64,000 nucleotides of DNA from Mytilus edulis. Lineage: Eukaryota > Mollusca > Bivalvia > Mytilida > Mytilidae. Made by a program: the position numbers and the translations under genes. Below, one piece after another: positions 1-9,826 of the stretch; the first letter of the stretch is position 1, and every line of letters begins with the position of its first letter. Location: contig NC_092356.1 of assembly GCF_963676685.1 (NCBI RefSeq), positions 21,997,750 to 22,061,749 of the forward strand, written 5' to 3'. The notes beneath the pieces are model-generated. The model was not told the DNA's origin and did not search any database. It saw only the letters and a program-made list of their open reading frames with translations.

Positions 1-66
1 CTGTTGTGTTTGAAGCTAGACAGAAAGAGGGACAGGAAGTGACCCATGAATTTGATAACTCTTCAG
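1..66 (+). CDS. Possible 3' part of a coding exon, gene unknown
   Basis: An open frame starting at base 3 reads VVFEARQKEGQEVTHEFDNS and ends in phase 1 at a GT donor (CTTCAG|gtatga). The composition looks coding, but the stretch is cut by the window edge and I do not recognise the family. A phase-compatible continuation exists at 3719-3741 (ELKLWNE then stop), preceded by a cacag acceptor, but that segment is also open on the opposite strand. Treat as a weak candidate for the end of a gene lying mostly left of the window. Confidence 0.3.
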
Positions 67-109
67 GTATGATTTTTATCAAATTTCTCTTGTATAATAC
101 TACAGGATT

Positions 110-215
110 TTCTTGCTGTGTTGAAGTCCCATGCATCGGCTGTTTTCTGTTCTTTGGTAGGGTTGTTGTCTCTCTGATACATTTCCCATAGCTATTCTCA
201 TTTTTATGCAGATAA
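110..215 (+). repeat. Degenerate copy of a dispersed tail sequence
   Basis: Contains 'ttctttggtagggttgttgtctc' style sequence followed by 'tgatacatttccc', matching 5180-5275 on the same strand and 1445-1545 and 4490-4550 as fragments. It belongs to one of the most frequent dispersed repeats of this window; no coding capacity. Confidence 0.45.
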
Positions 216-406
216 AATCAGGTGTGCATTTGAAAACTAAATACACACCTTAAATCTAATATTTTTTAATCTGATGATTGGCAATACTAACTGTAGTATA
301 AAGTAAATAACAAAACTACCGAGGAAAATAATCAAACGTCATAATTAAATAAAAATATATATAAACTTTTATATAATTTTCTTTTCTAACATAGTTCCAT
401 GCTTAA

Positions 407-674
407 GGTGGTACCCAATACTTTTACTAAAAATAATTTGGCTCGTTTAATTTTCATAAAATTTTGTCAAAGTATAAAATACATAAACAAAAAGATAAAA
501 ATTAAAAAAAAATTGAACCAACCGTTTTGTCAGAAAAATTACACTGGTTATATAGCAATTTGACAAACACCAATTTTGATCATTGAGAAGCTTAATATTT
601 CTTTTACAACACAACGTAATTAAAACGTTTAGCTAACTTTACAGAGTTATCTCCCTGTAGTGTTAGGTACCACC
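407..674. mobile_element. MITE flanked by TTAA, 268 bp
   Basis: Terminal inverted repeats GGTGGTACC / GGTACCACC lie directly inside TTAA on both sides (403-406 and 675-678). There is no coding sequence. TTAA duplication is typical of piggyBac and Kolobok type transposases, so this is probably a non-autonomous relative of one of those; the superfamily cannot be fixed from the ends alone. Confidence 0.7.
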
Positions 675-785
675 TTAAAATGAAAATTATAAAAAAAAAT
701 GGTTAAAGAGCAGATGCACATATGAGTTGTACACTCATCTTCAGTTTCATGTGTCTAGTGTTAAAATAACTATAAAAATGCTTAC

Positions 786-930
786 CATACATTGTGAAAA
801 TGTAGTAGTCAACTTGATTATCCAGGTCTACGGTGCACTTGACTCTAGTATTGTAATTTGTCCAAAATTTAACTAAAGCACCAGGAACAACATCTGTATA
901 ATTGGCAAAGATGGTGACTTGCTTTGGTCT
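786..930 (-). CDS. Isolated internal exon, possibly TIMP/netrin-type (NTR) domain
   Basis: On the minus strand a polypyrimidine acceptor (cacctttcag) precedes an open frame of 48 codons that ends in phase 1 at a gtaagc donor. It includes KQVTIFANYTDVV, VKFWTN, and then VKCTVDLDNQVDYYIFTMYG. The segment around C-x-V-x-L-D followed by a Y-hydrophobic strand and G-K resembles the part of TIMP inhibitors reading C-x-V-x-L-x..YLIAGK, and TIMP genes have an intron near that point. This is resemblance by eye only. It cannot be the next exon after the phospholipase exon at 9711-9826, because the phase is wrong and would give a stop. It is probably part of another gene running off the left edge. Confidence 0.4.
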
Positions 931-1439
931 CTGAAAGGTGTAAAGGGTCAAATATAAGATAACTGACCGTTAAAACTTTTTCAGAATGCGGCTAGACCCC
1001 GGATTTTAGATTGATAAAGTCATATATTTAAAGTCTAGTGGCAAATATTTGATAGATTTCAGAATGAGAACAAATCTGATCATTTGAAACAAAAGTATTG
1101 GACTGGCCATGAAAATGACGGCCTGTTAATAAGAGGCAGAAATGGTCCTGACGCAAGGACACCCATGAATCTCCTACATAATTATTCTATTCAATGTTGT
1201 TTAATTCCAGAAAGACTTGTGTTATCTCTATAAAACCGGATGCGTCTTGGTATTTATACATCCCTCACAACATAACCCGAATAATTCCGTAACTTCCCTT
1301 AATCGATCTCTCATACATTTTTACTTGTGGGTTACTGCTTCCATCGTAGATCGGAGAAATATAACAAATGCATTATTCCTATTTGTTAGATTCCCTGATA
1401 TCTTTTGGAGAGAATCACTTTCCTTTATTATTTAAAAAA

Positions 1440-1560
1440 AAATTATATTACTATTAAAATTGAGAAATGAAATGGGGAATGTGTCAAAGAGACAACAATC
1501 CGACAAATGAACAGAAAACAGCCGAAGGTCACCAATCAATATATCAGAAATCGGAACGAT
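1440..1560 (-). repeat. Dispersed repeat fragment (reverse orientation)
   Basis: Reads gaatgtgtcaaagagacaac and then ccgaaggtcaccaat, the reverse complement of the 'ttgtctctttgacacattcc' tail at 5180-5275. Non-coding. It lies immediately before the MITE at 1607. Confidence 0.5.
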
Positions 1561-1606
1561 GAGAGATCGGTTTTTAACTAGATTGGCCACCAATGGGTTC
1601 TTTAAA

Positions 1607-1769
1607 CAGGCGCGGATCCAGAAGGGGGGGGGGGGGTTCCGGGGGTTGGAACCCCCCCTTTTTTTTGGCCGATCAATGCATTTGAATGGGAGCATAAAGC
1701 TGGAACCCCCCCCCCCTTTACTCTGGGTTGGGACCCCCCCCTTTTTTATAATGGCTGGATCCGCCCCTG
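1607..1769. mobile_element. CGGATCC-type MITE, copy 1
   Basis: Ends CAGGCGCGGATCCA and TGGATCCGCCCCTG are inverted repeats. The element is flanked by a 5-bp direct repeat TTAAA (1602-1606 and 1770-1774). The inside is G- and C-run rich, with 'gccgatcaatgcatttgaat' shared with the copies at 15189 and 57396. No transposase. Any long open frame across it is an artefact of the G/C runs. Confidence 0.8.
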
Positions 1770-1839
1770 TTAAACATTCATATATCGCACAATGGAAGGT
1801 AACAACAATATTCCAGGTTAAGAGTTTCTCGTTTCTTGT

Positions 1840-2045
1840 TTTTCTATTATATAGATTAGACCGTTGGTTTTCCCGTTTGAATGGTTTTATTACTAGTCAT
1901 TTGTGTGGCCCTTTATAGCTTGCTGTTCGGTGTGAGCCAAGGTTCCGTGTTGAAGACCGTACTTTCACATATAATTGTTTACTTTTACAAATGTTGACTT
2001 GGATGGAGAGTTGTCTTATTGGCACTTAAACCACATCTTCTTATA
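1840..2045 (+). repeat. SINE-like dispersed repeat, CATACCACATCTTC family
   Basis: Begins with 'atatagattagaccgttggt', passes through 'gtgagccaaggttccgtgtt' and ends with 'gttgtcttattggcac' and 'accacatcttcttata'. The same order of blocks recurs at 14505-14690 and 41400-41605, and in a diverged form at 33650-33735, 44335-44775, 46605-47055 and 48960-49158; 61795-61905 is in reverse. It is short, non-coding and dispersed, so SINE-like or a retroelement 3' tail; no tRNA-type promoter was confirmed. Confidence 0.6.
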
Positions 2046-3241
2046 TCTATATTAGCAAATATATTACAAAAATTTTTTATACCCATTCCAAATTTATTTA
2101 TCCATGTTTAATGTCTCAAATTGCTTGTAGGGGGTGAAATTACACTTTAAAAAAAATTTGGGTCCAGAATTTTAAAGGAAAGTAGTGATTTGGTCCAGCT
2201 GAAAAAGGTTAAAAATCAGCACTTCGGAAGCTGTCAAAAGATTTCAACATAAAATTGTCCATATTTTGAGTTAGAGCCGATGAAGTTTTCTATAATTTTG
2301 ATATAATTTGTCCCAAAAGTAGTACAACACACTGTAAAAATTTCGTTGAGAAAGCGCAGGTGGGATTTTTTAAATTTTCATTTATGTTTTAAAAGAAAGA
2401 AATGCACTACGGAATAATTGTGGTCTCGGACCAAAAATCATGATAAATACATCGCACAGTAAACTCACATTAGAAGGTAACAAAAATATCCAAGATAAAG
2501 GGATTAGAGCCAGCAAACATATTTAACCTTGCCATATTCTACATGTGGCAGTGCCTGTCCAAAACGAGGATCCTTTGATTCAGTGGTTGTAGATTGTTGC
2601 TGTGCATCATATTTGTTTTTCGTTTATTGCTTTATACATAAATCATACCACTGTGACACCTTCCTACTTATACCAATTCTTTATTTGCAAAACAGACAAA
2701 ATCCAATTTTGGTTATGGCAAATACATTGACAAAACAAACATGATCAAACATAATGAAAACTCGACAATATTATAAGAGATATATATATGATAAAAACAG
2801 TTATTGTTCTCCTTTCCTCAGGTCTAATGACCCTTTAATAAAAGAAACAACTGCTTTTACATCATTTGGTGTTGATGGATTTAGTATAATCACGAGTTTA
2901 TCAGTAAAATTAAGTGTATTAAAATTCACATATTTTTGTATATAATATTTTAGAAAGATTTCTCTTTTATTTTCATTTATTTTACAGTTAAAGAAAAAAT
3001 GAAATACATTTTGTATATTAATAACTTGTATTTAGGTATTTTATAAATAAGGAGTAAAATATGAAAAATACACCATTAATAACATTTTTCATCCACTTTA
3101 GCACAGGGTCACCACCGTGTTAACCCCTTTTGTGACCATAGAATATGAAGATTTATTTAAACTATAATTGTTTTAATAAGAAGGCAAAGAGTGTTAACAA
3201 TAACTTATTCAAACCCCTTCTAGACTGAGCAGGGATACTTA
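2046..3241. other. Non-coding stretch with faint repeat fragments
   Basis: AT-rich with many stops in all frames. About 2100-2420 looks like a decayed dispersed repeat (ggggtgaaattacacttt and so on), and 2510-2640 is a diverged relative of the blocks at 44430 and 46710 ('gcctgtcc', 'tcagtggttgtag'). No gene was recognised. Confidence 0.4.
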
Positions 3242-3522
3242 GGGAGCTACCATTTGATTTTTATTTGAAAAATTTTGTCCTGCATTTTTTTTAGTTGTAA
3301 TCTCTGTTCTGCCTTTTTATTTTTAACTCTATTCGGTCCTGCCTTTATTTTATTAGTTTATCCTGACTTTTTTTACCTAAATTGTCATCCTGCCTTTTTT
3401 ATTTTGCAAAGTGTCTCATTCTGCCTTTTTTTTTTACTCAAAACTCCTGTCCTGCCTATTTTTTTCAAATTTCATCCTAGCCCCCCCCCCCCCCCCCCCA
3501 TAAAAATCAAATGGTAGCTCCC
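3242..3522. mobile_element. MITE with TTA duplication, 281 bp
   Basis: Perfect inverted ends GGGAGCTACCATTTGATTTT / AAAATCAAATGGTAGCTCCC, flanked on both sides by TTA (3239-3241 and 3523-3525). The inside is a run of degenerate units around 'cctgccttttt' and a poly-C tract near the right end. Ends starting GGG with a 3-bp TTA duplication fit a PIF/Harbinger-type non-autonomous element; the assignment is by that rule only. Confidence 0.75.
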
Positions 3523-3698
3523 TTAATACTGTGAAAAATATAGTGACACAATAACACCAATATCTAATGGAGGCGTAATTGTTAATTGTTATAGTCTGCT
3601 ATTGTATTTTTATAGTAAATATGTACTACCATTTTACTTTGTGTCTTCTTAATATATTTAAAACCCTCTGTCCCATCTATTTGTAACGCAATACATAC

Positions 3699-3761
3699 CT
3701 ATGTTATTTAATCCACAGAACTCAAACTGTGGAATGAATAGCTCATCCATCCAATCGGACA
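3699..3761 (-). CDS. Candidate minus-strand exon, identity unknown
   Basis: After a possible acceptor (ctgttcag) the minus strand reads SDWMDELFIPQFEFCGLNNI and ends in phase 1 at a gtatgt donor. The open frame extends further upstream as well. It is phase-compatible with phospholipase A2 exon 3 (9711-9826), but it lacks the C-x-C-D pattern expected in the C-terminal part of that enzyme, and its donor phase does not fit the exon at 786-930. The opposite strand can also be read as a short final exon here. Low confidence either way. Confidence 0.25.
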
Positions 3762-4638
3762 CTGAACAGGATTTACCATTTGAGCAATGTATAAATATAT
3801 ACAAAGCCAAAATAACCAAAGGACATCTCTTCAAAAATGACTCCTTTTATGTAAATATATAATATGTATATAAATGAAAATCACACATAACGCCACGAAG
3901 TTCTACATTGATAGATTTTTGTTGCATACTAAATGGTTTTCGTGATGTCAATAAAAAAGCCAGTATACAAAGGTAGTTTGTGGAAACTTTTTAGATCACT
4001 ACTTGACTGGTTGTATCAAAGGCAAGGTTATTACTAAGTCTTTAAAGTAAGTCCAGATGTAAAAGCGTTTGTCAAATTTAAAAGGGGAGGGGGATGATGT
4101 CTTCTTGATTTCGTGCCAAAAAAAGTTTCGAATTCCTAATTCCTGCTAAAAATAAAGCTGTGAAACTCGAAAGTTCTTTTTCGACGAAGACAAAAATACA
4201 ACATGCCAAGAGTTTGATCTGATCATATCAACCTGGCAAACAGCCGCTCTGGACAGTTGAACCTTTGTTGTTGTTTTTTCATAATTTCTAAATATATTGA
4301 AGGAAATTTAAAGAAAATATACTTATAATTACTTTTTTTATTCTTAGGTGATTTACTACAAACCATTGGATATCTTTCTATCAGCAACGTGTAAAACCAG
4401 TTCTTTGAATTGTTTAAGATAAGTAAACTAGTGGCGTCAAATTTTATTGTTTTCCTTTTGATTTTGCTACAGCGACGTAACGAAAACAGCAATCTTACAT
4501 AGGTTGTTGCCCCTTTGACACATTCCCCATTTTCATTCTCAATTTGATGATGATCATTATGTCTCACTGAAAGAATATAGAAATTTTGCTTTTCATTGAA
4601 AAATAAAGATAGAGTTTAGTTTCCCCATTATCTAATAT

Positions 4639-4875
4639 CACAGGCGCTTGGGTATATGATACAGATTTTTTTTTTGATTTTTCTATCCATACTAAGAAAC
4701 AAAGTATGGATAGTAAAATTGGGTATTTTCTCTGGGTCGTTTAAATCACTCGAAACTAGGTGAGACATGCACAGAAGTGATAGATATGTATTATAAATAT
4801 AGAAAATTTAATATTTTAATCAGCAAAAAAAAAAAATCCCCCAAAAAATCTGTATCATATACCCAAGCGCCTGTG
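4639..4875. mobile_element. MITE with near-perfect 8-bp duplication, 237 bp
   Basis: Inverted ends CACAGGCGCTTGGGTATATG / CATATACCCAAGCGCCTGTG, the inverted match continuing through 'atacagatttttt'. The flanks are TCTAATAT (left) and TCTAAAAT (right), an 8-bp duplication with one mismatch. An 8-bp duplication is the hallmark of hAT and P type transposition. No coding sequence is inside. Confidence 0.75.
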
Positions 4876-7062
4876 TCTAAAATCCACAAAAAAAAAAAAA
4901 GTTTCACGCGTGGATAAAAAGTTAAACACGTAACAAAAGGACTTACCATTCTGCTGTATTGTTATCAAATTATTACAAAATGTAACCCCTTACTTTAAAA
5001 TTTAGAATATTTGAGTAGTTGACATAAATAAGTACATTTGTACACACCAGGAAGAAGGATTGCGCCTATTACAGTAAACGGATATCCACAGGATAGTTTG
5101 GTTAACTAACATGTTTTGCGTACATAGTAACTTTAGATAATTCGCTGTATTACATGTATAAAAATTATATACAAAACACAGCTGAAGTCCGTTTTCGGGT
5201 GCGGGATTTTTTCATTGGTGTCCTTCGGTTGTTTTTACTCTTTGGTCGGGTTGTTGTCTCTTTGACACATTCCCTATTTCCATGATCTATTTTACATTTT
5301 GAAAATTCAAAAAAAGTAAAATCACAAAAATACTGAACTCCGAGTAAAATTCAAAAAATGAATTAAAATCCGTAATCAAATGACAAAATCACAAGCACAA
5401 ACAAACACAACTTACGAATGGATAACAACTGTGGTATTCCTGACTTGGTACAGGCATTTTCTAAATGTCCTGTTTTACACTACATGGTGTATTAATAAAA
5501 TTAAATGGCATGTTACAGAGTTATGGCAATAATTTTTATGAAAATTCGATCACCGTGAGTGTTGTTATCTCTTAGTTTCCCCGGTGAAAACCTTTTTTTT
5601 TTTTGTGACATCCCCTGTGTTTGTCCTGTTGACATCTGATTGTATACAATATGTAGATGCACAATAAGCTTTAAACAGATATATCTATAGATGAGGTATA
5701 TGCCAATTTATGCCTATTATGATATAAACTATTTATAGATTATCGTTGATCATCTCAACGAGAAAGGCAATCGAGTTGAGATGACCAATGATAATCTGTT
5801 TATCGCTATTTTACCTATGACGACGTTGTCAATTTCATGTCAATTACGTTAGCAACGCCACGTGCCTGCTTAGATTCTAGCGATAATTTTCCACCTCAAA
5901 CGAGTACATGGAGTAGCATGATATGAAAAATTATCACAAAAAAAGATCAAAGGAAAAATGCACAAAAAAGCGATAAAGTTTATGAAAACAAGATCATGTT
6001 TTTCTCTGACTGATAATGATGCGAAAACTCACAGTACTGTACTTTGTGTCTATTGTGTTTTTTGGTAGTGTTTTCTGTGATTTGTACAAATCTTATAATT
6101 TTTTTAACTATTTATATGTTGTGCTGTTACACCTCTGTCCTATGTAAAGGAGAGTTGAGCACCATCAAACATATTTAAGCCCGCCACAATATGTATGTGT
6201 CTGTTCACCAAGAGTTTGTAATAAAGCGGATTAATTGTTGTGTACATGACGAATTAGGCGGGTTTTTCTCCATTAGAATTGTTTTGCATTTGTCATCTTT
6301 TTGAACTTGTTGTTATACGATGTTGGTTGTGTTTGTTGTTGGGGTTGTGCTGCGGCCTAATGTTGCTTATTTGTTAACTGAGTTCACTATCAAAATGAAA
6401 AGATGATATGATTTCCATCAGTGAGACTGCGATAGCTGGAGTTTACCTGGAAACTGAACGTTTGACGTTGGTGACTACCAATTTTATACGAAAACACATT
6501 TTGATACCACTGTTCATATAATTGGTTCGGGAGAAATATATACACATATTATCTTACCTCCTAAACCTTTATAGGAATGTGATTGGTTAAAAGCGTCCTC
6601 GTGGAGACCATGTATATTTCATATTAGGTTAGTAGGGAGGCGGGGCTTATTTCATACACAGTTAATAAATAGTGGAGTTACGTCCCTTTATATTCCATAT
6701 AAGGTTAGAAAGGAGGCGGGGCTTTTTCATACACGGTTAGTAGTGGAGTTACGTTCCTTTAAATATTCCATATTAGGTTAGAAGGGAGGCGGGGCTTATT
6801 TCATACACGGTTAGTAGTGGTGTTGCGTCCCTTTACAAAAACAAAACGGTACTGAGAAAAAATCTTAAAGAAATTGATGATTAAGATTGAAATAAATTCA
6901 TAAAACACATTTAAACCTAACAAGTTGTTACTGTTTGCATCTCTTTTTGTGGGATCAATGGAAGTAGTTTCTTAATGCTGACAGTATTGAAGACTTGCTC
7001 ATTTTGATAGGTCGATCTCTAATCTAAATGTCACACGTTAAGATAGTCGGTAAGATAAATTC
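4876..7062. other. Intergenic or intronic repeats, no gene seen
   Basis: Holds a dispersed tail at 5180-5275, a short hairpin at 5735-5805 (attatcgttg..aatgataatct around 'gttgagat'), a diverged relative of the 44400/46700 repeat at 6060-6215, and three tandem copies of a roughly 75-bp unit at 6605-6835. No open frame looks like a gene. If the exons at 786-930 or 3699-3761 belong to the genes further right, this region is intron. Confidence 0.4.
6605..6835 (+). repeat. Three tandem copies of a ~75-bp unit
   Basis: The blocks 'aggttag..gggaggcggggct', 'tcatacacggttag' and 'gagttacgtccctttat' recur three times with small indels. The GGCGGGGC box in each copy is a GC-box-like sequence in otherwise AT-rich DNA; no transcript start was found to go with it. 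Confidence 0.6.
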
Positions 7063-7204
7063 GTTACATAGTGTGCTAGTGACCTAATACGGTATATACA
7101 GGGTAAGTAAATTCAATATGGGAATTCGAGCTTCGCTCTCAACCCACATGGAATTTACTGACCCCATATATATACCGTATTAGGTCACTAGCACACTAAG
7201 TAAC
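7063..7204. repeat. Long palindrome (hairpin element)
   Basis: The left arm starts GTTACATAGTGTGCTAGTGA and the right arm ends TCACTAGCACACTAAGTAAC. The arms are about 60 nt with few mismatches around a short centre reading cgagcttcgctctc. It resembles the palindromes at 52047-52177 and 63590-63732 in layout, with a short CG-containing loop, though the arms differ in sequence. Confidence 0.75.
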
Positions 7205-7841
7205 TAATGTTATGTGTATACATGTATATGTCTCTGTTGGTTCTTAAACAGATTAAGCAATCTAGATTTTATTAGGACAGTATTTTTGACAGACACAAAT
7301 CAAATACCAGGCCTTCAAATTACAGACACGTTTGAAGAAAATAGAAATAAGAAAAAATGAAAATAAAAGATGATCCATATACATTTTAGATGTGGTATTA
7401 TTGTCATTGAGACAATTATCCAACAGAGCTGAAACTCAGTGGTAGTAAACATTAAGGCCTTCAAAAATTATAAACTTTCATACCGTATAGTCGTATATAA
7501 AAGGCGCTGACATGAAAAATGTAAAGAAATTCAAACGAGACAAATTATGGCACAACTCATAACAAAAGCATTTACGAAAAACAGATATTTAACGGACATA
7601 ACCAACAAAAATCGTTCCTTTAATTTGTCGTTCGATATTTTGTAGTTTTATAACATGTTGTTTTATATGCTTTCGGAATTTTTGTTTTTGTTTATAATTT
7701 GTGTCGTGTTTTTGTCTTGGTTCCAGATATTTTTTCAAGTTATTTTTGTCGTCTCATCCGTTTACTTTGGTGTTGACCGATGCAGATGTGTACGTATGAA
7801 AATAAGTAAAAAACAATGTACTTATTCATCTGTTCAATATA

Positions 7842-7990
7842 CAGTGGCGGATCCAGAAATTTTCATAAGTGGGGGCCCACTGACTGACCTAAGAGGGGGC
7901 CCCGCTTCAGTCACGCCTCAGTGATTCCCTATATAAGCAACCAAATTTTTTCTCAAAAAGGGCTGGGCCCCCCCTCTAAATCCGCCTCTG
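7842..7990. mobile_element. CGGATCC-type MITE, copy 2
   Basis: Starts CAGTGGCGGATCCAG and ends AATCCGCCTCTG, with a perfect 5-bp duplication ATATA (7837-7841 and 7991-7995). The inside (gggggcccactgactgac) differs from the other copies, so this is a diverged subfamily sharing mainly the ends. Confidence 0.75.
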
Positions 7991-7995
7991 ATATA

Positions 7996-9710
7996 CTCTC
8001 TTTCTTTTTAATTCACACATGCATGTACCTTATCATTTAGCAGATAAGCAAGCGACAGAATGTTTAAACAGACGAATACAATTCCATATAAATAACTTTA
8101 TTCTCTAGGAATATTTTATCAAACTATGTGAAATACAAATGACTAAAGAACTCTGAAAATGTTTAGTATTTCCACTGTCTTTAGGGGCACCAAAATACCA
8201 TACCATCCCCTTCCCTCCCCAACCCTTAAATTGAAATTGATAAAAAAAAAAAAAACGTACCGTCCCCTTCCCTCCCCAACCCTTAAACATGTTAAATAGA
8301 ATGAAATTTATAAAAGAAGATATAAGAAGCAACCATTTAACTTCAGGGGGGGGGGGGGGGGGGGTATGTCAAATATTTTGTTCTTAAATTCAACAATATA
8401 AGAAATAGGGGGAATCTGGATTCATTATATTTTTGTGTCCTCTGCTTGAACAGAATATGTTTTCCCTCAAATTGGAGATATTAATAATATTTATTTAGTA
8501 AAAACCACACCCGCTCCTCCCCTACCCCTACACAGACCTTGAAGTTAAATGGTCGTTGCTAAACTAGGTTCTAGAATGTCACTGAAAGTTCCTAGGTCTT
8601 TCAAAGCCAACGTCTTTAATGAAAGTCAATGTCCATAGTGGTAGGCAGCAACATTCGAGAGAAGATCTTCAGCAACATATTCGTGCTGTATGCTATCGTT
8701 GTCTTTCCCGCGCACATTTTATTTGACCTAAATTACATTTGACCTTTTTTGTCGGCACTTTTACATTTCAATCCTTTATCCAGTTTGTAGTTTTCATTAT
8801 GATATTGGTTTTTGTATAAACATTCCACTAGAGCTTTATCACAGTTACAGATACGTCTTGGACAATTTTCATTGCGCTTGAATAAAATGGCGGAACTTTT
8901 ACTTTTGACTTTTTGCGTTTGATCTGTTGAAATAAAAGATATATCTCATCAATTGCATTGTATATTTGAGTAATTTAGAATAGCAGACAACAATAATGAG
9001 GCATTCCAGAATTAATGTTACTTTAACACCCCCCCCCCCTTTTCTTGTTTCCTTAAAATACAGCACCTATAGTTGAGCGTTTTCTTTGAGACAGTGTTGC
9101 AGTATTGTATCTGTTGGAAAATAGACAAAAAATGGCCGAAGCTTTAATTAATTCAAAATGTCATGTGCATAGCTGACAAATGTAAGCTTAACATGGAGGT
9201 ACATGTCCAAAAACAAATGTAATTGCCTACTTGAAGGATGGTGCAAGAAACTACGAATACACAAGTCTACAACTGTTGACATGACTAGTCGTTTTAAACA
9301 AGTATTGAAACTTTTTATATAGTCAGAGACGAACTTGTGTTTGATATGAAATAAGCCATATTTAATGCACTTGATACAAAGTTATACATGAATACCTAAA
9401 TTTTAAAGGTGTTTTTTTCCAATGGACATGACTGTTCATTGTTCATGTATTACGCATACATTTTACTTGTATTTAACAAAAATGTACTACTGAGAAGTTT
9501 AATGCCAAATGTGTACTGTACCACTAGAAGATTTTCTTTAAATAATTTGTATTACAATAAGGGTATATGTCCTACATCTCTACTTAAACCTGTCTATTTG
9601 TTGTGTTCTTTAATATTCATTACAATATTTAGCCAAAAGAGTAAATTATTGACGGTCTTCTGCTTTGAAACACAGATGAGTATATTAATCAGCACAACCA
9701 TGGTACGTAC
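7996..9710. other. No gene recognised
   Basis: Low-complexity and repeat-like sequence: two near-identical blocks 'ccgtccccttccctccccaa' type at 8200-8285, a poly-G run at 8345-8364, and a poly-C run near 9030. It would be intron of the phospholipase gene if a downstream exon lies to the left; no such exon was found here. Confidence 0.4.
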
Positions 9711-9826
9711 CTAGACAATCAACTGTTTTATCCTGGATTTTCCATGTGTAGTGATTCCATTTTGGTGAGCAGTCTGGAAGGTCAGTTGTTACTTGACCGT
9801 AGCAGTCATCGTGCTGTTGACAACAT
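9711..9826 (-). CDS. Phospholipase A2 exon 3 (active site)
   Basis: Acceptor attttaag, donor gtacgtac. Encodes the end of D-D-R, then [20 protein letters not shown] and a W-x-x-Y-x-W segment. It ends in phase 1 after V-D-C-L. Confidence 0.9.

Noticed and set aside
3719-3741. Plus-strand final exon ELKLWNE-stop joined to the exon ending at 66
   Set aside because: Phase fits and an AATAAA lies near 3950, but seven codons are too few to support it, and the same bases are open as a minus-strand exon. Kept only as a remark.
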